64,000 nt of DNA, taken from NCBI GenBank assembly GCA_031553505.1, contig JAVBLP010000012.1:62001-126000 (forward strand), given 5' to 3'. The DNA comes from JAVBLP01 sp031553505. Lineage in GTDB: Bacteria > Elusimicrobiota > Endomicrobiia > Endomicrobiales > Endomicrobiaceae. Numbering within the stretch: position 1 is the stretch's first letter; each line of letters opens with the position of its first letter. A program made the translations under genes and the position numbers. Shown here piece by piece: positions 9,656 to 17,768 of the stretch. Under the pieces are notes generated by a model. That model did not search any database. It saw only the letters and a list, made by a program, of their open reading frames with translations, and was not told where the DNA came from.

Positions 9656-11279
9656 ATGTGCTATTTACACAAGAAAATCCTCCGAAGAAGGATTGGAGCT
9701 TGAATTTAATAGTTTACAGGCTCAAAGGGAAGCCTGTGAAGCCTACATTAAGAGTCAAAAACATGAAGGCTGGGTGTTAGTTGATAAGCAGTATGATGAC
9801 GGCGGTTTTTCCGGAGGGACGCTTGACAGGCCAGCATTAAAAGAACTCCTAAAAGATATTGAAAGAGATGCGGTAAATATTATTGTCGTTTACAAAATCG
9901 ACAGGCTGACAAGAAGTCTCCATGATTTCAGTAAGATAGTTGAAGTGTTTGATAAAAAGCAGGCTTCATTTGTATCTATTACGCAGCAATTCAATACGAC
10001 AACCAGCATGGGCCGATTAACTTTAAACATGCTTTTATCTTTTGCCCAGTTTGAGCGCGAAGTTACCGGAGAGCGCATACGTGATAAATATGCAGCAAGT
10101 AAGAAAAAAGGTATGTGGATGGGCGGTTCGCCGCCAATGGGGTATTATCGCAAAGAAAAGAAGATTTATCCTTCAGAACATGCCATATCAGTTCAGACTA
10201 TTTTTAATAAATATCTGGAATTTAACAGCGTCGCGAAATTAAAATACTGGCTTGAAAATAATAATATAACTAGTAAAAGTGGCAGATACTTAACTTCGGG
10301 GAATTTATACCGTATTTTAGGCAACAGGGCATATCTTGGCGAAGTAGGACACAACGGCACTTGGTATAAAGGCGAGCATGAAGCAATTATAGAAAAAGAT
10401 TTATTTGATAAAGTTCAAGCAACTATTGCAAGCAATAGTGCTGAAAGAAAAAAGATTATGCCAAGCAAAAGTTTTCTTGCCGGAAAGCTCTTTGATGATA
10501 AAAATAATTGTATGAGTCCTTCATGGAGCAGTGGCAGTAAAGGTGCTAAATACAGATATTATGTCAGTCAGGCAGTTATTCGCAATGAAAAAGATAAAAT
10601 CGGAAAAATGACAAAAATATCAGCTGTTAAAATAGAAGCGTTTATTGATGGTTGGTTGGAGGGCCTATTAAAAGATGAGAAAATTACTTTACCTATTATC
10701 AGAGATTTCTCAGTTGAAAAACAAAAGAATATATTAGAATTTATCCAAAATTATTCTTTATCGCGATATGTAAAAAGACTTTTAATTCACAGAGTAAACA
10801 TCAAAGAATCAGAAGTAGAACTGATAATTCGCAAAGAGCAATTAATAGAGTTTATAACTTCAATATATGAGGATAGAGAAACTAAGTGTATCTTGAAAGA
10901 GAATTTAAAAACATTTTTGACATTTAAACAAGAATACAAAATGGCAGTAATAGATAACGGAGCAAAAATAATAATAGGCAACAGTTATAATTCCGGAGTA
11001 AATAAAGATAAAAATCTTATAAAAGAAATCATTAAAAGTTATAAATGGAGTGATCTAATAACCAAGGAAGGTTTAATAGTAAGCGAGATAGCCAAAAGAG
11101 AGAATGTGACCAAAAGGTATGTTCGCCACGTGTTAGACCTTTCTTTTTTATCTCCCAAAATAGTAACCGCAATATTTGAAGGCAGACAGCCCCGCGATTT
11201 AACCTACAGAAAACTGACATCTTTCAAGAGTTTTGACTGGAAAGAGCAGGAAAAAGAACTCGGATTTAGTATTCCTTAA
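9627..11279 (+). CDS. Large serine recombinase
   Basis: A site-specific recombinase of about 550 residues. The N-terminal resolvase domain carries YTRKSSEEG with the nucleophile Ser18, then QAQREAC, a YKIDRLTRS motif and SFAQFERE. A recombinase domain (GGSPPMGYY) and a long C-terminal DNA-binding region follow, ending with FLSPKIVTAI. The usual zinc-ribbon cysteines are not evident. Start choice: ATG 9600 is possible (559 residues), but an AGGGG ribosome site at 9617-9621 lies five bases before GTG 9627, and relatives begin close to the IKCAIYTRKS segment, so I prefer 9627. It catalyses cut-and-rejoin between attachment sites through a 5' phosphoserine intermediate. It is the likely mover of the adjacent restriction-modification genes. 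Confidence 0.9.
   Translation: MNEIEKPQIKCAIYTRKSSEEGLELEFNSLQAQREACEAYIKSQKHEGWVLVDKQYDDGGFSGGTLDRPALKELLKDIERDAVNIIVVYKIDRLTRSLHDFSKIVEVFDKKQASFVSITQQFNTTTSMGRLTLNMLLSFAQFEREVTGERIRDKYAASKKKGMWMGGSPPMGYYRKEKKIYPSEHAISVQTIFNKYLEFNSVAKLKYWLENNNITSKSGRYLTSGNLYRILGNRAYLGEVGHNGTWYKGEHEAIIEKDLFDKVQATIASNSAERKKIMPSKSFLAGKLFDDKNNCMSPSWSSGSKGAKYRYYVSQAVIRNEKDKIGKMTKISAVKIEAFIDGWLEGLLKDEKITLPIIRDFSVEKQKNILEFIQNYSLSRYVKRLLIHRVNIKESEVELIIRKEQLIEFITSIYEDRETKCILKENLKTFLTFKQEYKMAVIDNGAKIIIGNSYNSGVNKDKNLIKEIIKSYKWSDLITKEGLIVSEIAKRENVTKRYVRHVLDLSFLSPKIVTAIFEGRQPRDLTYRKLTSFKSFDWKEQEKELGFSIP
11145..11174 (+). repeat. Right copy of 30-bp direct repeat, inside recombinase 3' end
   Basis: Direct partner of 6163-6192, with two mismatches seen by eye, encoding FLSPKIVTAI near the recombinase C-terminus. 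The conserved protein motif explains some of the identity, but the synonymous third positions are also mostly kept. Confidence 0.7.
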
Positions 11280-11445
11280 CCTGAAAGGGAAACCAAAAAA
11301 TTGCAGACAGAGAATGAATGTTTAAATTTATAAAAGATTGACTCTTTGGAGGCAAAAAAGCAGTTCTCCGCTTCCTTTTGCCTATAAACACCGACGATGA
11401 AATTTGAATTTAGAGATATCTACGTGGTAGAGAAGGGTTGGGAAC

Positions 11446-11531
11446 GGAGAGATAGGGATTTGAACCCTAGTTACCCTTTCGGATAAACAGTCTTTCCAGG
11501 ACTGCGCCTTAAACCACTCGGCCATCTCTCC
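11446..11531 (-). tRNA. tRNA-Ser(GGA)
   Basis: The complement folds as a class II tRNA. The acceptor stem is GGAGAGA with TCTCTCC, the D-arm contains GCCGAGTGGTTTAAGG, the anticodon loop is CTGGAAA (anticodon GGA, reading UCC/UCU) on a CAGTC/GACTG stem, then a long variable arm and a GGTTCAAATCC T-arm. It is 86 bases with no encoded CCA. It lies just right of the recombinase, so it is a candidate boundary of the island. The 166 bases between the recombinase stop and this gene show no gene. Confidence 0.95.
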
Positions 11532-11558
11532 ATATTAATTGTCGTTTTTTAAACAAAA

Positions 11559-11585
11559 ACTGCCTGCTTAAGTTAAGCAGGCAGT
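11559..11585 (-). terminator. Rho-independent terminator of hcp
   Basis: A perfect 13-base inverted repeat (ACTGCCTGCTTAA and its complement around one base) is followed on the minus strand by TTTTGTTT. It lies 27 bases past the hcp stop. Confidence 0.85.
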
Positions 11586-11612
11586 AAATTTTACAATATT
11601 ATCCATTTTTAT

Positions 11613-13175
11613 TCAATTATTTAAAATCGCTTTCAAATCCGCTTCGGGAGAAGTAATAGGTTTTAGGTTAAATTTTTCTATAAGCACCCCTAATACATTG
11701 TCTGATAAAAACGCAGGAAGCGAAGGGCCGATATAAATATTTTTTATACCTAATGCCAAAAGGGTCAACAGAATGCAAACGGCTTTTTGTTCATACCAGG
11801 ATAAAACCAAAGTAAGCGGCAAATCGTTTACGCCGCAATTAAATGCTTTTGATAATGCCACGGCAACTTGTATTGCGCTGTAAGCGTCATTACACTGGCC
11901 CATATCCATAATCCTTGGAAATCCGCCTATTTTGCCCAAGTCTAAATCGTTAAACCTGTATTTTCCGCATGCAAGCGTTAAAACTACTGTATCTTTAGGA
12001 GTTTGTTTCACAAATTCCGTATAGTAGTTTCTTCCGGGTTTTGCGCCATCGCAGCCGCCTACCAAAAAGAAATGTTTTATAGAGCCGTTTTTAACGGCGT
12101 CTACAACTTGTCCTGCAGCGGATAAAACGGCGCTTCTTGCAAAACCCGTAGTTAAAACGCTGCCGCCGTTTATTCCGGTCATTTTTTTATCTTCTTTATA
12201 ACCGCCGAGTTTTAAAGCAGCTTTTATAATTGCGGAAAAATCTTTATTGCCGTTTTTGTCAGCAGTAATATGCTGTAACCCGGGATAACCTACAACGGAA
12301 GTCGTAAAAACATTGCCTTTATAGCTTTCTTTGGGGGGCATTATGCAGTTGGTGGTAAATAATACCGGCGCCGGAAGATTTTCAAACTCTTTTATCTGGT
12401 TTTGCCACGCAGTGCCAAAGTTGCCTTTTAAGTGTTTATATTTTGAAAGTTCGGGATAAGCGTGTGCCGGCAGCATTTCGCCGTGAGTATAAACATTCGC
12501 GCCTTTTCCGTTAGTCTGTTCCAAAAGCATCTGCAAATCTTTTAAATCATGGCCTGAAACGACTATAAACGGGCCTTTTTCTATATTAGTAGTTACCGAA
12601 ACCGGAACAGGCATGCCGTAAGTTGAAGTATTTGCTTCATCCAAAAGCGCCATGCACTGCAAATTTATGTTTCCAAATTCCATCAAAAGCCCAAGCCATT
12701 CATCAACGGAATGATTTTTAGCGAGTTCGGATATGCCTTTAAAAAACCATTCATCTACAGTTTTATCCTTTTTACCAAGTACGCGCGCATGATGTGCGTA
12801 AGCAGCCATTCCCCTGAGTCCGAGAAGAAGAGTTGAGCGGAGAGAAACCGTATCTTTATCGCCTTTCCATAAATCCTGGGGGCTCATAATGCTTTCGCCA
12901 TTCATCTTTTTTGTTTCATTTTCCGCTTTATCTTTTATTTTTTTAATCTCGGAAGCGTCAAAGTTTACGTTTGTAACCGTAGCAAAAAGCCCGTCAAGCA
13001 TAATTTGAACCGCATTTTCGTCAATTTTTCCATTTTTTACCGCTGCCGCCGCAAGGTTTATAAGCGCTGCCGTCAGCTCATCCTGCTTTTGGGCAACAAC
13101 TTCATCTTTGCCGCACACCCCTTTTATGGTACAGCCTTTACCGCCTGCAGTTTGTTCACACTGAAAACAAAACAT
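11613..13175 (-). CDS. hcp: Hydroxylamine reductase / hybrid cluster protein
   Basis: The product, about 520 residues, begins MFCFQCEQT. The N-terminal cysteines are spaced C-x2-C-x8-C-x5-C, the cubane cluster motif of Hcp, and conserved C-terminal segments supply the hybrid-cluster ligands (VGGCDGAKP and LACGKYRF are visible). Hcp reduces hydroxylamine in vitro and acts as a nitric oxide reductase in nitrosative stress. I start at 13175, not at the upstream ATG 13181, which directly abuts GGAGG; the second ATG has a seven-base spacing and gives the usual MFC start. It follows the ferredoxin gene by 12 bases in one operon controlled by the divergent CRP/FNR-type regulator. It is slightly shorter than the E. 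coli protein (about 550). Confidence 0.96.
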   Translation of the reverse strand: MFCFQCEQTAGGKGCTIKGVCGKDEVVAQKQDELTAALINLAAAAVKNGKIDENAVQIMLDGLFATVTNVNFDASEIKKIKDKAENETKKMNGESIMSPQDLWKGDKDTVSLRSTLLLGLRGMAAYAHHARVLGKKDKTVDEWFFKGISELAKNHSVDEWLGLLMEFGNINLQCMALLDEANTSTYGMPVPVSVTTNIEKGPFIVVSGHDLKDLQMLLEQTNGKGANVYTHGEMLPAHAYPELSKYKHLKGNFGTAWQNQIKEFENLPAPVLFTTNCIMPPKESYKGNVFTTSVVGYPGLQHITADKNGNKDFSAIIKAALKLGGYKEDKKMTGINGGSVLTTGFARSAVLSAAGQVVDAVKNGSIKHFFLVGGCDGAKPGRNYYTEFVKQTPKDTVVLTLACGKYRFNDLDLGKIGGFPRIMDMGQCNDAYSAIQVAVALSKAFNCGVNDLPLTLVLSWYEQKAVCILLTLLALGIKNIYIGPSLPAFLSDNVLGVLIEKFNLKPITSPEADLKAILNN

Positions 13176-13187
13176 AAACATCCTCCT

Positions 13188-13862
13188 TTAAATTTCTTTG
13201 CCGTTAAGTTTTAAAACGATCGTTTTAACCGCTATATTTTTTCCTGACATTTCTGCAGCTTTTAAAACTGCAGCAGCCAGCCCGCTGCAACAGGGCACTT
13301 CCATTCTTACTACAGTCACGCTTTTTATATCATTATTTTTAATAATTTCAGCAAGTTTTTGCATATAATCCGCATTATCAAGCTTGGGACACCCTATTAA
13401 AGTTACTTTTTCTTTCATATATTTTTCATGAAAGGCGCCGCAGGCATATGCCGAACAATCAGCGGCAATAAGCAAATCCGCGTTTTCAAAATACGGCGCG
13501 TTTAAGGGGGCTAGCTTTATCTGCGCAGGCCATTGCGCAAGGCGTGAGGGAACGTCTTTGACGCTTTCATATGCCGAATAATCGGCAGAATTGATGTTTT
13601 TCGGGGCGCTTCCCGGGCATCCGCAGGGCGCGTTTTTTTGTTTCACGGCGTTTGCATCATAAGCCGCCGCTTCTCTTTCCTCAAATGATATTGCTTTTAC
13701 CGGGCAGACAGGCAGGCAGTCGCCAAGGCCGTCGCAGTAATTATCTTTCAAAAGCTTTGCTTTACCGCCAACCATTCCGATGGCGCCTTCATGGCATGCA
13801 GAAACGCACAAACCGCACCCGTTGCATTTTTCTTCATCTATTTTGATTATTTTTCTTTTCAT
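13188..13862 (-). CDS. Hcp-associated ferredoxin-like protein (FrdX type)
   Basis: This 224-residue protein starts at ATG 13862 behind GGGAGGG. An upstream in-frame ATG at 14021 would cross the regulator gene and promoter and is unlikely. Residues about 10-60 hold two 4Fe-4S motifs, CNGCGLCVSACHEG and CDGLGDCLPVC. A CGCPG segment follows, then a C-terminal region ending with a PCCSGL motif (about 195-200). Genes of this type (frdX) sit with hcp in HcpR regulons of anaerobes (established comparative-genomics association). The protein probably delivers electrons to Hcp in the cytoplasm. It is the first gene of the operon, and its promoter region holds the palindrome at 13919-13934. Confidence 0.88.
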   Translation of the reverse strand: MKRKIIKIDEEKCNGCGLCVSACHEGAIGMVGGKAKLLKDNYCDGLGDCLPVCPVKAISFEEREAAAYDANAVKQKNAPCGCPGSAPKNINSADYSAYESVKDVPSRLAQWPAQIKLAPLNAPYFENADLLIAADCSAYACGAFHEKYMKEKVTLIGCPKLDNADYMQKLAEIIKNNDIKSVTVVRMEVPCCSGLAAAVLKAAEMSGKNIAVKTIVLKLNGKEI

Positions 13863-13875
13863 ATTCCCTCCCTGT

Positions 13876-13904
13876 TTGCTATTACGCAAATAGTGTATTA
13901 TAAT
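13876..13904 (+). promoter_or_regulatory. Promoter of the CRP/FNR-type regulator
   Basis: TTGCTA at 13876-13881, a 17-base spacer, TATAAT at 13899-13904. The -10 box overlaps the ATG at 13903, so that codon cannot be the natural start. The complement of the same AT-rich core also offers a TATAAT (13902-13897) for the leftward hcp operon. Confidence 0.6.
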
Positions 13905-13918
13905 GTCACTGCAATATC

Positions 13919-13934
13919 TGTTGCATTTGCAACA
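13919..13934. promoter_or_regulatory. Palindromic operator for HcpR-like regulator
   Basis: TGTTGCATTTGCAACA is a perfect 6+4+6 inverted repeat. For the leftward operon it is centred roughly 37-41 bases upstream of the expected start, the class II activator position. For the regulator gene it lies just after the expected start, a repressing position. This suits activation of frdX-hcp and autorepression (inference). Confidence 0.65.
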
Positions 13935-13947
13935 AAGTTTAAAAACC

Positions 13948-14607
13948 ATGAAAAACGCAAATATATTAAAAAAAATAAAACTGTTTGCCGGGCTTTCTGA
14001 AGCAGATATAGAAAAAGCCATGGGCTGCCTTGGAAGAAAAAACCAGAGTTACGCAAAAGGCTCAATTATTATTGAAGCCGGTTCTCCTGTGAAAAACATA
14101 GGGATAGTCCTTAAAGGCAGCGTTCAGATACTAAAAGAAGATTTGAACGGCAACAGGTCTATAATCGCGCAGGTTTATCCATCCGAGCTTTTTGCGGAAG
14201 CTTTGGCGTGCGCCGGCACGGAAAAAAGCCCGGTAGCCGTTTTCGCGGCTTCAAACTGCGAAATAATATCCGTTCCTTTTTCCGTTATCACGGGAAGCTG
14301 CAAAAACGCGTGTAAATTTCACGGGATAATCGTGTCTAATATGCTTAAAATACTGGCTCAAAAAAATATTTTTCTTACAAATAAAATAGAACATTTAAGC
14401 AAACGCAGCATAAGGGAAAAACTTTTGTCATATTTATCCTCCGAAAGCAAAAAACATAATCTTAAAGAGTTTACGATTCCTTTTAACAGAAACGAGCTCG
14501 CGGATTTTTTATTTTTAGACAGAAGCGCCGTGAGCAGGGAACTTGGCAAAATGAGGGATGACCAACTTATTAAATTTCATAAAGACCGTTTTAAAATAAA
14601 CTTTTAA
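13948..14607 (+). CDS. CRP/FNR-family regulator, HcpR-like
   Basis: A 219-residue protein with an N-terminal cyclic-nucleotide-binding-like beta-roll (about 10-125) and a C-terminal winged helix-turn-helix. The recognition helix lies in the FNRNELADFLFLDRSAVSRELGKM region (about 175-198), with the RSAVSRELG core. I choose ATG 13948; ATG 13903 is inside the -10 box. It is divergent from frdX-hcp across an 85-base region with a palindromic site, the standard arrangement of HcpR, which senses nitrosative stress through haem in studied members. The FNR N-terminal cysteine cluster is not seen. The ribosome site is weak. YgiQ follows nine bases downstream and may be co-transcribed. Confidence 0.85.
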   Translation: MKNANILKKIKLFAGLSEADIEKAMGCLGRKNQSYAKGSIIIEAGSPVKNIGIVLKGSVQILKEDLNGNRSIIAQVYPSELFAEALACAGTEKSPVAVFAASNCEIISVPFSVITGSCKNACKFHGIIVSNMLKILAQKNIFLTNKIEHLSKRSIREKLLSYLSSESKKHNLKEFTIPFNRNELADFLFLDRSAVSRELGKMRDDQLIKFHKDRFKINF

Positions 14608-14616
14608 AGGATTTCC

Positions 14617-16284
14617 ATGTTTTTACCTACGACTAAAGAAGAGATGCAAAAAGCAGGATGGCAGCAGCCGGACATAATTTTAATATCCGGAGATACCTAT
14701 ATAGACAGCCCGTTTACCGGGGCTGCCGTAATCGGAAATTGGCTTACGCACAACGGTTTTAAAGTAGCTGTAATCGCTCAGCCGGATATAACAAGTGATG
14801 ATATCGCAAGGCTTGGCGAACCAAGATTATACTGGGGCGTTTCGGCGGGCGCTATGGATTCATTCGTAGCAAACTATACCGCTTTAAACAAATTCAGAAA
14901 TGACGATGACCTTACCCCTGGCAGCGTAAATAACCGCCGGCCTGACAGGGCAAGCATGGTTTACACAAACCTGATAAGAAAACATTTTAAAAATACTAAA
15001 CCTATAGTGCTTGGCGGGGTTGAGGCAAGCCTCCGCAGGATAACCCACTACGATTTTAAGGATAATGCTTTGCGCCGTTCCATCCTTTTTGACGCAAAAG
15101 CCGATATACTGGTTTACGGTATGGGTGAGAAAACTTCCCTTGAACTCTCAAAGGCTTTACATGAGGGAAATGATTATAGAAATATTAAGGGTTTGTGCTA
15201 TATATCCAAAGAGAAACCTGAAAACGCTGCGGAAATACCTTCTTTTGAAGAATGCAGAGATAATAAAGACGCGTTTTTTACCGCTTTTAAAAAATTTTAT
15301 GACAATGAATGTTCCAAGACTCCGGAAATTCTATGCCAAAAACACGCAGAAAGGTTTTTGATGCAAAACCCTAAACAGCCTTGCCTTACTACTGCCGAGC
15401 TTGACGCGGTTTATGATTTAGATTACACGCGCGAAGTGCACCCTTACTACGCAAAACTTGGCAAAGTAAAAGCGCAGGAAACTATTAAATTTTCGATTAC
15501 AACGCACAGGGGATGTATCGGTGAATGTAATTTTTGCTCGATAGCTATTCATCAGGGAAAAGAAATAGTTTCACGGAGCGAAAAATCGGTTCTTAACGAA
15601 GTAAAAAAAATAACACAGATGAAAGATTTTAAAGGATATATTACGGATTTGGGCGGGCCCACGGCAAATATGTATGAGATTTCGTGTAAAATCAATAATA
15701 ATGCGGGAAGCTGCCAGGGTAAACGCTGCTTATATCCCGATACGTGCCAAAACCTTATTTTCGGGCACAATAAACAAATGGATTTGCTTAAAAAAGTAAG
15801 CGCCCTGGAAGGGGTAAAGAAGGTGTTTATTTCTTCCGGCATCAGGTATGACATGATTTGCAAAGATAAAGAAAACGGGCAAAAGTATCTGGACTGCCTT
15901 GTTGAAAGCCATACGTCCGGACAGATGAAAATCGCTCCGGAGCACTGCGATGACAAAGTGTTATCATTAATGGGCAAGCCATCCGCAAAAACTTTAACGC
16001 AGTTTATTGAAATGTTTAACAAAAGCAGCCAAAAGAGGCAGTTTCTTACGTATTATTTTATAGCCGCGTATCCCGGCTGCGGAGAAAAAGAGATGAGAAA
16101 CCTGCAGAGTTTTATAGGAAGAAACTTAAAAGTACACCCTGAACAGGTACAGATATTTACGCCAACACCTTCAACGCTTGGAACTATGATGTACTATACC
16201 GAAAAAGATTTGACAGGCAATAAACTTTTTGTGGAAAAAGACAGAAATAACAAGCAAAAGCAAAAACGGATAATATGTAAATAA
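14617..16284 (+). CDS. YgiQ-family radical SAM protein
   Basis: A 555-residue protein of the UPF0313/YgiQ family. The N-terminal half is a B12-binding-like domain with ISGDTYIDSPFTG (about 22-34) and LGGVEASLRRITHYDF (about 132-147). The radical-SAM cluster motif C-x3-C-x2-C is at about residue 299-307 (CIGECNFC). The C-terminal region has YFIAAYPGC and QIFTPTPST. The reaction is unknown for the family. An AAAGGA ribosome site precedes the start, and the gene is nine bases downstream of the HcpR-like gene. Length is in the lower range for the family. Confidence 0.93.
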   Translation: MFLPTTKEEMQKAGWQQPDIILISGDTYIDSPFTGAAVIGNWLTHNGFKVAVIAQPDITSDDIARLGEPRLYWGVSAGAMDSFVANYTALNKFRNDDDLTPGSVNNRRPDRASMVYTNLIRKHFKNTKPIVLGGVEASLRRITHYDFKDNALRRSILFDAKADILVYGMGEKTSLELSKALHEGNDYRNIKGLCYISKEKPENAAEIPSFEECRDNKDAFFTAFKKFYDNECSKTPEILCQKHAERFLMQNPKQPCLTTAELDAVYDLDYTREVHPYYAKLGKVKAQETIKFSITTHRGCIGECNFCSIAIHQGKEIVSRSEKSVLNEVKKITQMKDFKGYITDLGGPTANMYEISCKINNNAGSCQGKRCLYPDTCQNLIFGHNKQMDLLKKVSALEGVKKVFISSGIRYDMICKDKENGQKYLDCLVESHTSGQMKIAPEHCDDKVLSLMGKPSAKTLTQFIEMFNKSSQKRQFLTYYFIAAYPGCGEKEMRNLQSFIGRNLKVHPEQVQIFTPTPSTLGTMMYYTEKDLTGNKLFVEKDRNNKQKQKRIICK

Positions 16285-16316
16285 AAAACGCCTGCCTTGA
16301 AAAAGGCAGGCGTTTT
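16285..16316. terminator. Bidirectional terminator between ygiQ-like gene and creD
   Basis: A 12-base stem (AAAACGCCTGCC and its complement) with an eight-base loop, flanked by A and T runs so that it can serve both converging genes. Confidence 0.9.
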
Positions 16317-16327
16317 TGTTTTACAGG

Positions 16328-17677
16328 TTAATTTTGTTCTTCGTACCAGTTAATATTTCTTGTTGCGTACATAACTATCGCAAGACCTGCAAACAAGCCT
16401 ATCGCTCCGAAAATCAAAGCCATGTCCTGCAGCTGCAGCAGTATATACAGGTATCCGTACAATGCTGCTAATGCCAGCGCTATTAAGGACGTTTGTTTTA
16501 CGGTAAGAGTTTTGGATATGGCAAACTTCGCGTAAACCGTTATCATAACCACAACCGCCGCCGCGGCTATAAGGTATGCTGACCAAAAAGGTATAAACTC
16601 CGAAATTGAAACTAAAAGAATGTAGAAAATCGCCATCGCAAGCCCTGCCAGAAGATATTGAAACGGGTGGATAGGTTTATTGCTTGTGATTTCAAAAACA
16701 AAACACGCAAGGAAAGTAAGAATTATAAAAAGTATGCCGTATTTTGTCGCTCTTTCCGCTGCTCGGTAATTATCAACAGGCACTAAAAGCGAAGTCGTAA
16801 ACAATGAAGATGAGAGGTTGGCTCCGTCAAGTCTTTGCGGAATGCCGCTTGCCATATAATTTATGCTCCAGTCCGCTTCAAAACCGTCTTTGTTGATTTC
16901 TTTTGTGTCAGGCAGAAAATTGCCAGAAAAGTTAGGATTTGTCCACTCTGAAACCATATAAAACTTGTTATCTTTTGCCAAAGGCACAAAGCTGATGGCA
17001 TTGCTGCCCTTTATGTTAAACTTAATCTCAAAAGTATTATGCTCAAACATAGTCACTTTTGAACTTAAAGATTTAAGGTACTTTGTTTCATCATAATCGT
17101 AGTATCTTGTGTAAGACATCTTTGGAGAGTATTCCTGCATTGTTGGGATGCGTATGCTTAACGGCGTGCCGTTGATGGACGGTTCGAATGATGCGCTTGC
17201 GTTATTCCATGCAAAAGAAGGGGTGGAAATGCCTTTTAAATCGTTTATTTCAAGTGTTAAAAATGATTCATTTTCTTTTGAATCGGCAAACTTCTTAACC
17301 TTTTCAAAATTCCCTTTCATAGATATCTCCGCGGTAAAAACCGGAACTTTAAATATGCCAATATATCTTGTCTGGGAAATTATATTCACGTCAACATCCA
17401 AATTTGTAGGCGCGAATTTCGCGTATTCGGTTTTCGTTGTCCACGTTTTATCGTTTACGTCTTTATATTTAGCTTCGTAGGGAATATTTAATATTGGCGC
17501 GGCGATTACAATCTGGTCTCCCCACGATTTTGTGATTTTTGACGTGGCTTCGGCTTTATATTCAAGCCTTCCTTTTATGGTGCCGCGCACAAAAGCCAAA
17601 GGTATAAGCATAAGAAGTATTAAAACACCTATTACTAGTGCTTTCCAGATTATGGAAAGGTTCAGTTTCTTTGACAT
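16328..17677 (-). CDS. creD: CreD-family inner-membrane protein
   Basis: This 449-residue protein, the same size as E. coli CreD, has one N-terminal membrane helix (about 10-30), a long periplasmic region (about 35-310), and a cluster of about five C-terminal membrane helices (about 315-435). The family tracks with CreBC-type regulation and membrane stress in Proteobacteria, and its biochemical function is unknown. No two-component CreBC pair is nearby, so regulation must differ. It stands alone, converging on ygiQ at a shared terminator and divergent from the U32 peptidase gene across about 90 bases. Confidence 0.88.
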   Translation of the reverse strand: MSKKLNLSIIWKALVIGVLILLMLIPLAFVRGTIKGRLEYKAEATSKITKSWGDQIVIAAPILNIPYEAKYKDVNDKTWTTKTEYAKFAPTNLDVDVNIISQTRYIGIFKVPVFTAEISMKGNFEKVKKFADSKENESFLTLEINDLKGISTPSFAWNNASASFEPSINGTPLSIRIPTMQEYSPKMSYTRYYDYDETKYLKSLSSKVTMFEHNTFEIKFNIKGSNAISFVPLAKDNKFYMVSEWTNPNFSGNFLPDTKEINKDGFEADWSINYMASGIPQRLDGANLSSSLFTTSLLVPVDNYRAAERATKYGILFIILTFLACFVFEITSNKPIHPFQYLLAGLAMAIFYILLVSISEFIPFWSAYLIAAAAVVVMITVYAKFAISKTLTVKQTSLIALALAALYGYLYILLQLQDMALIFGAIGLFAGLAIVMYATRNINWYEEQN

Positions 17678-17768
17678 AAACGCTCCTTTTTAACTGCTTT
17701 TTACGCTTTATGCGTAAATTTTTTGATATTATATCAAATAAAATGCTTAAATAAAGTCGAGAAAATAT

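Larger units (their letters stand above)
6163..11174. mobile_element. Putative restriction-modification island moved by a serine recombinase
   Basis: About 5 kb lie between two direct repeats derived from recombinase 3' ends. It contains, leftward, C5 methylase, restriction endonuclease and Vsr, and, rightward, DUF5681, DUF2924 and a large serine recombinase. The DUF5681/DUF2924/recombinase trio is a recurrent mobile-element module (family knowledge, recalled). The cassette looks more AT-rich than the housekeeping genes around it and separates two unrelated loci (autotransporter and tRNA-Ser/hcp). The exact ends are inferred: the right end could instead lie downstream of the recombinase stop, before the tRNA-Ser gene. 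Confidence 0.6.

Noticed and set aside
11280..11445. Attachment site at tRNA-Ser(GGA) for the island
   Set aside because: I searched by eye for a repeat of the tRNA 3' end at the left side of the island (6035-6236) and found none; the recombinase-tail repeat fits better.
13903..13905. ATG 13903 as the HcpR-like start
   Set aside because: It overlaps the TATAAT box and no ribosome site precedes it; 13948 matches the family N-terminus.
13863..14021. N-terminal extension of the ferredoxin to 14021
   Set aside because: The extra 53 residues cross the promoter and operator and the regulator coding region; ATG 13862 has a strong ribosome site.
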